Source of the DNA: Flammeovirgaceae bacterium UBA2786
GTDB lineage: Bacteria > Bacteroidota > Bacteroidia > Cytophagales > Cyclobacteriaceae
Reading direction: 5' to 3'
Length of the DNA stretch: 50,241 nucleotides
NCBI GenBank assembly: GCA_002352225.1
Contig: DEIA01000016.1
Span: 1-50,241 of the forward strand
Of the stretch, positions 26,270 through 35,831 are shown one piece after another. Positions within the stretch are counted from its first letter, which is position 1. Each line of letters begins with the position of its first letter. A model generated the notes under the pieces. That model was not told where the DNA came from, did no database searches, and worked only from the letters and a program-made list of their open reading frames with translations. A program made the translations under genes and the position numbers.

Positions 26270-26312
26270 TTTTTGATTTTGCCGTGTGTAACGGGTATCT
26301 TAACAGGAGCAG

Positions 26313-27545
26313 ATGAATGAATCAAAAAAATATCCGTGGATAGTAGTCGGCCTTCTTTGGGTAGTGGCTTTGCTCAACTACATGGACAGGCAAATGCTTT
26401 CTACCATGCGGCCTTCCATGCAGGTAGACATAGCCGAGCTACAACTGGCAACGAATTTCGGATATCTCATGGCCATCTTTCTTTGGATTTACGGATTCAT
26501 GAGTCCGGTGTCAGGTATTATTGCCGATAGAGTAAACCGAAAATGGCTGATCGTAGGAAGTTTGTTTGTTTGGAGTGGCGTAACGTTTATGATGGGATAC
26601 GCCACCACGTTTACTCAACTCTATTGGTTACGGGCCATTATGGGTGTAAGTGAAGCGCTGTATATACCAGCCGGCCTGTCGCTCATTGCCGATTATCATT
26701 CCGATAAAACAAGGTCGCTGGCGGTGGGCATACACATGACTGGGTTATACATGGGCCAGGCATTAGGTGGTTTTGGCGCCACCATCGCATCAGAATTTTC
26801 GTGGCAACAAACATTTCATTTATTCGGTATGATGGGCGTTGTGTATTCTGGTGTGCTCATTTTCTTTTTGAAAGAAAAAAGAAATGCAGGCACCACGCAT
26901 GAAATTATAAAAGAGAAAGCACCGGTATTCAAAGGACTGGCCGTTTTGCTTTCTAATATTTCATTCTGGATCATCCTATTTTACTTTGCCATTCCCAGTC
27001 TGCCGGGTTGGGGAATAAAAAACTGGCTACCGACTTTGTTTGCCGAAAATCTGAATATTGATATGACACAAGCCGGCCCTTTATCAACTATTACTATTGC
27101 TGCCTCATCTTTTATCGGAGTAATTTTCGGAGGCATCTTATCAGACCGATGGGTGCAGAAAAATTTGCGCGGAAGAATTTACACCAGCGCCATCGGGCTG
27201 GGCTTAACTATTCCGGCATTAATGTTCATCGGCTTTGGTCATTCGTTGTTTGCTGTAATTGGTGCAGCGTTTTGTTTTGGTTTCGGGTTTGGCATGTTCG
27301 ATGCCAACAACATGCCCATCCTTTGCCAGTTTGTTTCAAAAAAATACAGGGCAACGGCCTATGGATTAATGAACATGGTGGGGGTTTTTGCCGGAGCATT
27401 TATTACCGATTTGCTGGGTAAATCCACCGATGCCGGAAATCTGGGAAGTGATTTTGCCATGCTGGCTGGCATTGTTGCTGTAGCGTTGATCATACAGCTA
27501 TCCTTTCTAAAACCCAAAATGAACGACTCTCTTAATAGTAATTAA
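26313..27545 (+). CDS. nanT: MFS transporter, probable sialic acid permease
   Basis: A 410-residue protein with 12 predicted membrane segments. N-Y-M-D-R-Q in helix 1 and A-D-R-V-N-R-K in the loop between helices 2 and 3 place it in the anion:cation symporter-like group of the MFS, where sialic acid and hexuronate transporters are found. A good Shine-Dalgarno AGGAG at 26305-26309 stands close to the ATG, unusual for this phylum. Genes for the lyase and mutarotase precede it and the sialidase gene follows after 13 bases, so N-acetylneuraminate is the expected substrate. This is the operon's main inner-membrane sialic acid carrier; an EamA transporter gene is also present. Confidence 0.85.
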   Translation: MNESKKYPWIVVGLLWVVALLNYMDRQMLSTMRPSMQVDIAELQLATNFGYLMAIFLWIYGFMSPVSGIIADRVNRKWLIVGSLFVWSGVTFMMGYATTFTQLYWLRAIMGVSEALYIPAGLSLIADYHSDKTRSLAVGIHMTGLYMGQALGGFGATIASEFSWQQTFHLFGMMGVVYSGVLIFFLKEKRNAGTTHEIIKEKAPVFKGLAVLLSNISFWIILFYFAIPSLPGWGIKNWLPTLFAENLNIDMTQAGPLSTITIAASSFIGVIFGGILSDRWVQKNLRGRIYTSAIGLGLTIPALMFIGFGHSLFAVIGAAFCFGFGFGMFDANNMPILCQFVSKKYRATAYGLMNMVGVFAGAFITDLLGKSTDAGNLGSDFAMLAGIVAVALIIQLSFLKPKMNDSLNSN

Positions 27546-27558
27546 AACTGAATCACCC

Positions 27559-28749
27559 ATGTTTAGCGCATACAGAATGAATACGATTAAGAATACATTT
27601 CTCAGCTGCATCATTATTTTTTCTGTGGTTACACTTGGCTTGGCACAGCAGGAAAGCATAGCTGTTTTTGTTTCCGGAAACGAAGGTCACAAAAGCTACC
27701 GCATACCTGCCATTATTGATTTGCCCAATGGCGATTTGCTGGCCTTTGCAGAAGGCAGGGTGCATGGCTCGGGCGATTATGGCGATGTCAATATTGTGTT
27801 GAAACGCAGCAGCGACAAAGGAAAAACCTGGACTGCACTACAAACTGTTGTGGATTACGATGTGCTGCAAGCCGGCAATCCCGCTCCGGTTGTCGATCTT
27901 ACCGATCCAGCATATCCTAACGGAAGGATTTTTCTTTTTTATAACACAGGAAACAATCACGAAAATGAAGTAAGAAAAGGAAACGGCCTGAGAGAAGTGT
28001 GGTACAAAACTTCTGTCGATGGCGGAGTTACCTGGAGCGATCCGGTCAATATCACAACGCAAACACACAAACCGTTAAATACTCAGGCCAACGCAGCTTA
28101 CAATTTTACTGAGGAGTGGAGAAGTTATGCCAACACACCCGGTCATGCCATGCAATTTCAATCTGGAAAGTACAAAGGCAGAATATATGTGGCAGCCAAT
28201 CATTCTGTTGGCGATCCTGAAAGAGATGCTACCGACTATGTGGCTCATGGATTTTATACTGACGATCATGGTAAAACATTTCAAATTGGCGACAACCTTA
28301 ATTTGCCCGGCAGCAATGAATCCATAGCGGCAGAAATCAGTGGTGGCAGACTGATGTTTAACAGTCGCAACCAAAAGGGAGATGTGCGTGCCAGAATTGT
28401 AGCCATTAGCAGCAACGGTGGGCAAAGTTGGGACACAACGTATTTCGATAATAACCTGCCCGATCCGGTTTGTCAGGGTTCTATTTTAACACTTGGCACC
28501 AAAAAAGAAAAGAGCATTCTGGCGTTTTGCAATGCAGCCGATGAAAAGAAACGAAATAACCTGACCCTGCGCATAAGCTACGATGATGGAAATACCTGGG
28601 CAAAAAATTTCGTGATCTACAATAACCCTGAAAAAAATGATGCTGCCGCGTATTCTGATATTGTGAAAACAGGAAAGAATTCAGTCGGCATACTTTTCGA
28701 AAAAGACGGTTATTCGCAAATTGTGTTTACCACATTGAAGTGGAAATAA
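27559..28749 (+). CDS. nanH: Secreted exo-alpha-sialidase (GH33)
   Basis: A 396-residue protein with a signal peptide; ATG 27577 is an alternative start six codons in. Y-R-I-P at residues 47-50 carries the first arginine of the substrate-binding triad and E-G-R follows near residue 68. Five Asp boxes (S/T-x-D-x-G-x-x-W/F type) are visible: S-S-D-K-G-K-T-W, S-V-D-G-G-V-T-W, T-D-D-H-G-K-T-F, S-S-N-G-G-Q-S-W (Asn in place of Asp) and S-Y-D-D-G-N-T-W. It releases terminal sialic acid from glycans. There is no N-terminal carbohydrate-binding domain, so it is shorter than the well-known gut Bacteroides enzymes. The family call is firm. Confidence 0.93.
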   Translation: MFSAYRMNTIKNTFLSCIIIFSVVTLGLAQQESIAVFVSGNEGHKSYRIPAIIDLPNGDLLAFAEGRVHGSGDYGDVNIVLKRSSDKGKTWTALQTVVDYDVLQAGNPAPVVDLTDPAYPNGRIFLFYNTGNNHENEVRKGNGLREVWYKTSVDGGVTWSDPVNITTQTHKPLNTQANAAYNFTEEWRSYANTPGHAMQFQSGKYKGRIYVAANHSVGDPERDATDYVAHGFYTDDHGKTFQIGDNLNLPGSNESIAAEISGGRLMFNSRNQKGDVRARIVAISSNGGQSWDTTYFDNNLPDPVCQGSILTLGTKKEKSILAFCNAADEKKRNNLTLRISYDDGNTWAKNFVIYNNPEKNDAAAYSDIVKTGKNSVGILFEKDGYSQIVFTTLKWK

Positions 28750-28783
28750 ATTCCATTTACTTTTACCTGATACTGAACAACTC

Positions 28784-29965
28784 ATGACCTATTCAATACA
28801 AGAACTTAAAGCGTTAAAAGATTTTTACAGCCACCAACTGCTCAACGATACTATTCCCTTCTGGTTTCCACGCTCGGTCGATGAGGAGTTTGGGGGTTAT
28901 CTGCTTATGCGCGATCAGGATGGCTCGCTGATCGATGACGATAAAATGATTTGGGTACAAGGTCGTGCCTCCTGGATGCTGGCAACGTTATACAATACCG
29001 TTGAGAAAAAGAATGAATGGCGCGATTGGTCCAAGTCAGGTGTTCGTTTCTTGCAGCAATATGGATTTGATACTGATGGACAAATGTTCTTTCATATTAC
29101 ACGCAAAGGGGAGCCCATTCGTAAACGCAGATATTATTTCTCAGAAACATTTGCCGTAATTTCTTCGGCTGCCTGCGCAAAAGCAACGGGCGATAAAGAA
29201 CTGGCAGAATGGTCGCGAAAGATCTTTGGCAATTGTCTGGCTTACATAAGCGGTGAGAAGAAATTACCTCCAAAATATACCAACACACGTCCTTCAAAAG
29301 GAATAGGTGCGCCTATGATCATGATTAACACTGCGCAACAATTGCGAGAAACGATTGGCGATCCGCGGTGCGATGAATGGATATCGAAATGGATTGCAGA
29401 GATAGAGCGCGATTTTGTGAAGCACGACATTAAATGTGTAATGGAACAAGTAGCACCCGATGGAAGTATCATCGATCATATTGACGGACGAACACTAAAC
29501 CCGGGCCATGCCATTGAAGGTGCCTGGTTCATTTTGCATGAAGCCAGATATCGAAACAACGATCCACACCTGATTGAATTAGGCTGTAACATGCTTGACT
29601 ATATGTGGGAACGGGGGTGGGACAAAGAACATGGCGGCATTATCTACTACCGTGATGTGTACAACAAACCCGTACAGGAATATTGGCAGGATATGAAGAT
29701 GTGGTGGCCGCAAAACGAAGCGATCATTGCTACCTTACTCGCCTATCTTATGACAGGAAACGAAAAATATGCACAATGGCACAAGCAGGTGCATGACTAT
29801 GCCTACAAACATTTTCATGATAAACAGTATGGTGAATGGTTTGGCTATCTGCATCGCGATGGAACTCTGGCGCAGACAGCTAAAGGAAATTTTTTCAAAG
29901 GACCATTTCATTTACCACGGCAGGAGTGGTATTGTGCTAAATTATTAGCCGAGTATCTCAAATAA
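28784..29965 (+). CDS. N-acylglucosamine 2-epimerase (AGE family)
   Basis: A 393-residue (alpha/alpha)6-barrel protein without a signal peptide. I-W-V-Q-G-R-A-S-W in the first third, L-N-P-G-H-A-I-E-G-A-W-F in the middle, and W-W-P-Q-N-E and F-H-L-P-R-Q-E-W in the last third are the AGE/RnBP marks. It converts N-acetylmannosamine from the lyase to N-acetylglucosamine. This is the route known in Bacteroides fragilis and Tannerella, in place of the NanK/NanE kinase-epimerase route. No N-acetylglucosamine kinase gene is next to it; the ROK kinase at 13437-14537 is the nearest candidate. Confidence 0.9.
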   Translation: MTYSIQELKALKDFYSHQLLNDTIPFWFPRSVDEEFGGYLLMRDQDGSLIDDDKMIWVQGRASWMLATLYNTVEKKNEWRDWSKSGVRFLQQYGFDTDGQMFFHITRKGEPIRKRRYYFSETFAVISSAACAKATGDKELAEWSRKIFGNCLAYISGEKKLPPKYTNTRPSKGIGAPMIMINTAQQLRETIGDPRCDEWISKWIAEIERDFVKHDIKCVMEQVAPDGSIIDHIDGRTLNPGHAIEGAWFILHEARYRNNDPHLIELGCNMLDYMWERGWDKEHGGIIYYRDVYNKPVQEYWQDMKMWWPQNEAIIATLLAYLMTGNEKYAQWHKQVHDYAYKHFHDKQYGEWFGYLHRDGTLAQTAKGNFFKGPFHLPRQEWYCAKLLAEYLK

Positions 29966-30001
29966 AGAGACGGTACGATCTTATAATCAGAATAGTCCTC
30001 A

Positions 30002-30907
30002 ATGTCTCCAGCCAATACTTCAGTGATTGAATGGATAGGTGGGGGATTAGTATTTGCTATCCTGTGGCCGTCAGCATCTACTGCTACCAAAGTTGGGTTA
30101 TTGGTAGCACAACCTTTAGTAATTGCTATTGTAAGATTTGCCATGGCATCTGCTTTACTGTTGTTGTTAGCTCATGTTATTAAAGGCTATAGGTTGCCTT
30201 CTGGCAGAGAATGGAAACAGTTAGCGGTGTATGGTTTACTAAACATTACTATTTATCTGGGTTGTTATGTAATTGCAATGCAAACAGTTTCAGCAGGTAT
30301 TGGTGCCCTGGCAGTTGCCACCAATCCCGTTTTTATAAGTTTCCTTTCTATATTTCTTCTAAAAAAGAAAATGCAATGGCCGGTGCTTGCATCATTGCTG
30401 ATTTGTAGCATGGGTGTTGTATGTGCCGCATGGCCTTTGTTCAGCGCAGCCACCGTTACACCTGGTGGTCTTTTGCTTTTATTGTTTAGTATGCTGTGTT
30501 ACTCAGCTGCAGCCATTTACTTCTCATCCAAAACATGGAATAACTTGTCGTTGATAACTATTAACGGATGGCAAACACTACTGGGTGGAATATTTCTATT
30601 ACCGTTTATGCTGTTTTCTTATAAACAAGAACTAAATAAATTTACAACAACCTTTTGGTTATCGGTTATCTGGCTAGCCATCCCTGTGTCTATCATTGCT
30701 GTGCAAATATGGCTGTGGCTTTTAAGGATTAATCCGGTAAGGGCAGGCCTTTGGTTATTCTTATGCCCTATATTTGGTTTTTTGATTGCAGCATGGTGGA
30801 TGAATGATGAAGTTAATACATATACGATTATTGGAGTGACTCTTGTAGTTACCGGACTACTTTTGTCAAAAATTAATCCTACAAAAAATGAGGTGGTATT
30901 TGATTAA
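30002..30907 (+). CDS. EamA-family (DMT) transporter
   Basis: A 301-residue protein with ten predicted membrane helices as two EamA halves (about 10-140 and 155-290). The second-half motif P-V-R-A-G-L-W-L-F-L-C-P-I-F-G is typical of EamA. The substrate cannot be told from sequence. It is inside the sialic acid operon, and its last 20 bases overlap the next gene. It could export or import N-acetylglucosamine, N-acetylmannosamine or another amino sugar. Together with the MFS carrier, this operon then has two inner-membrane transporters. Confidence 0.85.
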   Translation: MSPANTSVIEWIGGGLVFAILWPSASTATKVGLLVAQPLVIAIVRFAMASALLLLLAHVIKGYRLPSGREWKQLAVYGLLNITIYLGCYVIAMQTVSAGIGALAVATNPVFISFLSIFLLKKKMQWPVLASLLICSMGVVCAAWPLFSAATVTPGGLLLLLFSMLCYSAAAIYFSSKTWNNLSLITINGWQTLLGGIFLLPFMLFSYKQELNKFTTTFWLSVIWLAIPVSIIAVQIWLWLLRINPVRAGLWLFLCPIFGFLIAAWWMNDEVNTYTIIGVTLVVTGLLLSKINPTKNEVVFD

Positions 30908-33497
30908 CCTGCGATGGCTCTTCCTTGCAACTTTCTGGTTTCTTCAAACAGGGTATGCGCAAAATATCTCTGACAATTTCTATGCTCAACGAAGTAAGCA
31001 ACTATTTCCCGATAGTCTATTCTCTACTTATTATTATCAGCGGGTTAGTCATTTCAAAAGCCTGCCGCAAACAACAGGCGATATAATTTTTATTGGCAAT
31101 AGCATTTCCGATGGCGGAGAGTGGCAGGAGTTGTTTGACGATCTTAGAATAAAAAACAGAGGCATAAGCGGTGATGTGTCAGCAGGTGTTATCCATCGCA
31201 TAGATGAAATTATCGAGCGAAAACCAGCTAAAATATTTTTGATGATTGGCACTAATGATCTCGCCAGAGGTATCAGCACAGATAGTCTGGTGAACAACAT
31301 TTTGTGGATCGCAAAGTATCTGCAAATACAGTCACCAGCGACTAAATTATTTATTCAAAGTATTCTACCTGTAAACGAAACGTTTGAGAAGTTTGGTAAC
31401 CATACCAATAAGAGCAACTTAATTGCTGAAGTTAACTCAAGGCTACGCAATCAGGCAGTAGCAAATCATTATACGTATGTCGATTTACACACGACTCTTT
31501 CAAATAAACAAGGTAAGCTTGATGCAAGCTATACCAACGATGGTCTTCACCTGACGGGCAATGGTTACTTGGTTTGGAAGCATTTGATTTTTCCGTATGT
31601 ATACGATGCTCAACAAAAACCTGCCTTAATTCCATTACCGAAGGAAGTTCAATGGAGAGAAGATTATTTTTGGTTGAATAAGTGTAAATCAGTCCTGATA
31701 ACAGATAAGAATCTGCACAAAGAGGCCGTGCTTTTGCAGGATATTCTGAAAGAGAAAGGTTGGCCGGTAGAAATGAAAAATAATGTCTCAGCCAATGAAA
31801 GCCACATCGAGTTATCTATCAAGATGGTAAAAGTACCTTTGTTTGAAAATGAAGCGTACCGTTTAGAAGTTACTCAAAGTAAAATCAGTATTACTGCGAA
31901 CAGCGCCAACGGAATTTTCAATGGTATTCAAACGCTTCGTCAGTTAATGCGCGACAATCAGATGGTGGACGGCTGCACCATTACCGACTGGCCATCGTTT
32001 TCGTGGCGCGGATACATGATTGATGTGGGCCGAAATTATATGTCGGTACCCCGACTGAAACAGCAGATAGAAGTGATGGCTAAATACAAGCTGAATGTTT
32101 TTCATTTTCATGCCACTGAAGACATTGCCTGGCGCATTGAGAGCAAAATGTATCCGCAACTAACAGCACCTGAGCACATGCTGCGAAACAAGGGTATGTA
32201 TTATTCAGAATCTGAAATCAAAGACCTGATTGCCTATTGCAAAGAACGTTACATCACCTTTGTTCCTGAAATTGATATGCCCGGTCACAGTGCCGCCTTT
32301 AGACGCGCTATGAAAACCGACATGCAGTCGGACTCTGGTGTTGTTTATGTAAAAAATATTCTAAAAGAATTTTGTACCACGTATGATGTGCCCTATGTTC
32401 ATATTGGTGCCGATGAGGTAAAGATATCGAATAAGCAGTTTGTACCCGATGTAACATCACTTATTGAAAGCTACGGTAAGAAGGTAATTGGCTGGCAACC
32501 CGGTGGAAATTTTTCTGCCAGCACGATCCGGCAGCTTTGGATGGACGACAATGCGCATCGTTCCAATGGATCCACTATTCAATACATTGATTCACGCCAT
32601 CTTTACCTTAACCACATGGATCCGCTCGAAGCAGTAGTAACCATCTATAACAGAGAACTGGCCGATAAAACGCAGGGGGATGCCACTGCTCTGGGCGCAA
32701 CCATTTGTATGTGGCACGATCGGGCGGTTGCACAGGAAGAAGATGTGTTGAACATGAATCCGGTTTATCCTGGTATGTTAACTTTTGCTGAACGGAGCTG
32801 GCGTGGTGGTGGACAAACCGGTTGGGTGGCCAACATCAGTGATGGTGATGAAAAAGGTTTTATTGAATTTGAAAATCGGTTGCTGGAGAATAAACAACTC
32901 TACTTTAAAGGCACGTCATTCCCTTATGTGAGGCAGGCAAACATAACGTGGAAATTTTACGGCCCTTATGAAAACAATAAGCAGGCGAACACAAAGTTTG
33001 ATCCTGAAAAACCGGGATGGAACGAGAGTAAAGCCAAGCCTTATGCAACTGTAACAGGTGCAACCATTGTACTACGACATTGGTGGGAACCCCTCATTAA
33101 AGGCGCGGTTATCGATCCAAAAGAAAATACAACCTGGTATGCCACCACAACCATTTGGAGTGACGAAGATGGAGAAAAAGATTTTTGGATAGGTTTCAAT
33201 AACCTGTCGCGATCTCCGGCAACCGATTCGCCACCGGCTGGTGCCTGGAACAATTTGGGCGGTACACTGTGGGTAAACGGAAAAGAAATAGCACCACCTG
33301 TGTGGTTAAGAGGAGGGCAGAGGGGTAACTCAGAAATTCCGTTAATGGATGAAGGTTACGAATACAGAGTTCCAACGAAAATAAATTTGAAGAAAGGATG
33401 GAACACTATACTGGTGAAAGTACCCATTACCACATTTAAAGGGCGTGATTGGCAAAACCCGGTAAAGTGGATGTTTACGGTTGTGCCAAGGTTGTAG
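30888..33497 (+). CDS. SGNH esterase fused to GH20 beta-N-acetylhexosaminidase
   Basis: An 869-residue secreted protein (signal peptide to about residue 25). Residues of about 55-235 are an SGNH hydrolase: I-G-N-S-I-S-D-G-G (about 69), G-T-N-D-L-A (about 120) and D-G-L-H-L-T (about 218). Residues 245-360 are the GH20b domain. Residues 365-650 are the GH20 barrel, with R-G-Y-M-I-D-V-G-R at the start and H-I-G-A-D-E-V near 505-511 holding the catalytic Asp-Glu pair. The last 170 residues are a beta-rich C-terminal domain. GH20 removes terminal GlcNAc or GalNAc; the SGNH part may deacetylate sialic acid or GlcNAc. It overlaps the EamA gene by 20 bases. The closest relative of this SGNH domain in the window is the one on the GH92 protein. 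Confidence 0.92.
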   Translation: MRWYLINLRWLFLATFWFLQTGYAQNISDNFYAQRSKQLFPDSLFSTYYYQRVSHFKSLPQTTGDIIFIGNSISDGGEWQELFDDLRIKNRGISGDVSAGVIHRIDEIIERKPAKIFLMIGTNDLARGISTDSLVNNILWIAKYLQIQSPATKLFIQSILPVNETFEKFGNHTNKSNLIAEVNSRLRNQAVANHYTYVDLHTTLSNKQGKLDASYTNDGLHLTGNGYLVWKHLIFPYVYDAQQKPALIPLPKEVQWREDYFWLNKCKSVLITDKNLHKEAVLLQDILKEKGWPVEMKNNVSANESHIELSIKMVKVPLFENEAYRLEVTQSKISITANSANGIFNGIQTLRQLMRDNQMVDGCTITDWPSFSWRGYMIDVGRNYMSVPRLKQQIEVMAKYKLNVFHFHATEDIAWRIESKMYPQLTAPEHMLRNKGMYYSESEIKDLIAYCKERYITFVPEIDMPGHSAAFRRAMKTDMQSDSGVVYVKNILKEFCTTYDVPYVHIGADEVKISNKQFVPDVTSLIESYGKKVIGWQPGGNFSASTIRQLWMDDNAHRSNGSTIQYIDSRHLYLNHMDPLEAVVTIYNRELADKTQGDATALGATICMWHDRAVAQEEDVLNMNPVYPGMLTFAERSWRGGGQTGWVANISDGDEKGFIEFENRLLENKQLYFKGTSFPYVRQANITWKFYGPYENNKQANTKFDPEKPGWNESKAKPYATVTGATIVLRHWWEPLIKGAVIDPKENTTWYATTTIWSDEDGEKDFWIGFNNLSRSPATDSPPAGAWNNLGGTLWVNGKEIAPPVWLRGGQRGNSEIPLMDEGYEYRVPTKINLKKGWNTILVKVPITTFKGRDWQNPVKWMFTVVPRL

Positions 33498-33578
33498 TAT
33501 TGCTGGATTGAACCCCTTAACCAACCTGACTTTTCTGAAAAATGATTCGTGGTTGAATGCCATACCAATATCACTAAT

Positions 33579-33586
33579 TATATTTG
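33579..33586 (+). promoter_or_regulatory. Bacteroidota -7 promoter element (TATATTTG)
   Basis: An exact TAnnTTTG match 25 bases before ATG 33612, with a TTG at 33553-33555 as a possible -33 element (23 bases apart, a little long). It suggests the next GH20 gene has its own promoter although it follows the operon in the same direction after a 114-base gap. Confidence 0.5.
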
Positions 33587-33611
33587 ATACAAAGACCTAA
33601 ATCAACCAAGG

Positions 33612-35801
33612 ATGAAAAAAATCGTAAAAATAATTGGGTACACTATTCTGGGCTTGCTACTGGTGATAGCTGCACTTCTTGCTTTTTTTGTTTCGAGGTA
33701 CAACAACGTAAACAAATCCATAAGCGAGGTCAACAGTAGGCTGGCAACAACTGATGCCTCCTTTTTCAAATTTGAGTTCGAAGAAGTTCCGGAAGGAGAA
33801 TGGACTGTATTACCCAAACCGAAAGAGGTGATGCCAAAAAGTGGTGAGTTTATGTGGCCTGTAAAATGGAACGTAGTGGCCGACTTGCCTGAGGCCGCTA
33901 CCTGGATTGATCGCCTGCTGGGGGGGAAGGATGTTATCGGTACCTCAAAAACAACTATCCGGTTTACTAAAGATGAGCAGTTGACAGCCGAAGGGTATCA
34001 GCTGGATATTCAGCGCAATGGAATCGATATCCGGTACAGTCAACCGGCCGGTGCCTACTATGCTGTTGTTACTTTATCGCATTTAAAAAAGCAATTTCCT
34101 GTTGCTATGGCCTGTGTGTCGGTAAATGATGAGCCGGATCTTGCCGTACGTGGACTGATGCTTGACATCAGCAGAGACAAGGTGCCTCAATTAAGTACGA
34201 TCAAACAATTAGTTGATAAACTTACACTCTTAAAATACAACCACCTGGAGTTGTATGTAGAAGGTTTTTCTTTTGCCTATCCCAGTTTTAAAGAACTTTG
34301 GGAAGGCAAAGAAACGCCCATTACACCGGAAGAGATAAGAGAGCTCGATGCGTATTGCAAGGAACGGTTTATTGAACTGGTACCCAACCAAAACTCTTTA
34401 GGCCACATGCAAGCCTGGCTGGCTACAGAAAAATACAAGCACCTTGCCGAATGCCCTGACGGGTATGAGGTTTTGCCAATGCAAAAAATGAAAACAACGC
34501 TCGACCCAACAAAGGAAGAGAGTATTCAATTGGTGGGTCAAATGATTAAAGATATTTTACCAAATTTCAGTTCCAATAAATTCAACGCTAATCTTGACGA
34601 ACCTTTTGAACTGGGGCATTGCAATACGGCAGAAGTGGCAAAGGAAATTGGAGTGGGGCAGCTTTATCTAAACTTTGTTTTAAAGGTGTACGCACTGGCT
34701 AAAGCCGAACAAAAAGAATTTTGGATGTGGGGCGATATTGTAGGCAAGCACCCCGAAATTCTCAGTCAACTACCTAAAGACATAACGGTGTTGGAATGGG
34801 GCTATGAAGCTGAGCATCAATTCGATCGCAACACCAAACGCATTAAAGATGCCGGGCTGGAGTTTGTGGTTTGTCCCGGCACCAGCAGTTGGATGACCCT
34901 TACTGGCCGCACAGATAATATGTTGGGTAATATCGAGAACGCAGTATTAAACGGAAAGAAGAACGGAGCTAAGGGGATGGTACTTACCGATTGGGGTGAT
35001 ATGGGACATTGGCAGCAACAACCCGTAAGCTATCCGGGTTATGTATATGCCGGTGCTATTAGCTGGAACAGCAGCAGTTCCAGAAAATTATCCATTGAGC
35101 GGTATATGAATGCGTTCATCTTCGATAACCCGCAGTTAGCTGAAATCATCATGGATATGGGCCGCTCATATCGCTTTGAAGAAAGTCACTTACCCAATAT
35201 GAGCCATAACTTTATGGCCTACCAGTTTGGGTTGGTCGATCCGGTATTGGAAAAAACAATTTACGATGCCATAGCAAAAAAACTTCCTGAACTGGGTGGT
35301 GAAGATTTCTCAAAAGTGATTGAAGATCGCTTCGGAAACCAAAAAGTATTTGAAGTGGAAGCCTTGAATAAAAACCTGGAAGGGTTGGATGCAACTTTAA
35401 AAGAAATAATAAGTAAAAACAATGTTGAAGTAATGAATAGCCACAATACAGAAATTCAGGATGTGGCCTACCAGCTTCAAAATGGTATTGAGATGGTTAA
35501 GCTTGGCGCAGAAATCAGAAATTATGGAATTCAAAAAAGCAACTGGACGAGTGAGGAAAGAATTGCTTACCTGAAAGACATGAAACAACGATCGCACCAC
35601 ATGCAAGAGGAATTCAAAAGGCTGTGGCTACTTCGCAACAAAGAGGGCGGACTTGAAAGAAGCATGGGCGCGTTTCGCAGACTTGATGAAGCCATTGACA
35701 AACAATTAGAAGTTGAAAATGCGGGAGGCTTTAAGAAGAGCGTTTCCGGGTTTATGGAAAAAGTAATCGGTGGCGCTGCGAATTGGTATTTGCTGGATTG
35801 A
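33612..35801 (+). CDS. Membrane-anchored GH20-like beta-N-acetylhexosaminidase
   Basis: A 729-residue protein. Residues 5-27 form one hydrophobic helix after a lysine-rich start, without a clear cleavage site, so it is probably an N-terminal anchor. Residues of about 65-180 resemble the GH20 N-terminal beta domain. Residues 185-500 are a barrel starting with V-R-G-L-M-L-D-I-S-R and carrying N-L-D-E-P-F-E-L-G near residue 335, where the Asp-Glu pair of GH20 would lie. The last 230 residues are mostly helical with long charged stretches. Substrate is likely terminal N-acetylhexosamine left after the sialidase has acted. It is more distant from typical GH20 than the upstream fusion, so a related family is possible. 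Confidence 0.75.
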   Translation: MKKIVKIIGYTILGLLLVIAALLAFFVSRYNNVNKSISEVNSRLATTDASFFKFEFEEVPEGEWTVLPKPKEVMPKSGEFMWPVKWNVVADLPEAATWIDRLLGGKDVIGTSKTTIRFTKDEQLTAEGYQLDIQRNGIDIRYSQPAGAYYAVVTLSHLKKQFPVAMACVSVNDEPDLAVRGLMLDISRDKVPQLSTIKQLVDKLTLLKYNHLELYVEGFSFAYPSFKELWEGKETPITPEEIRELDAYCKERFIELVPNQNSLGHMQAWLATEKYKHLAECPDGYEVLPMQKMKTTLDPTKEESIQLVGQMIKDILPNFSSNKFNANLDEPFELGHCNTAEVAKEIGVGQLYLNFVLKVYALAKAEQKEFWMWGDIVGKHPEILSQLPKDITVLEWGYEAEHQFDRNTKRIKDAGLEFVVCPGTSSWMTLTGRTDNMLGNIENAVLNGKKNGAKGMVLTDWGDMGHWQQQPVSYPGYVYAGAISWNSSSSRKLSIERYMNAFIFDNPQLAEIIMDMGRSYRFEESHLPNMSHNFMAYQFGLVDPVLEKTIYDAIAKKLPELGGEDFSKVIEDRFGNQKVFEVEALNKNLEGLDATLKEIISKNNVEVMNSHNTEIQDVAYQLQNGIEMVKLGAEIRNYGIQKSNWTSEERIAYLKDMKQRSHHMQEEFKRLWLLRNKEGGLERSMGAFRRLDEAIDKQLEVENAGGFKKSVSGFMEKVIGGAANWYLLD

Positions 35802-35831
35802 GAATTAGTAAGATTTGTCAATAGGGGTGGA

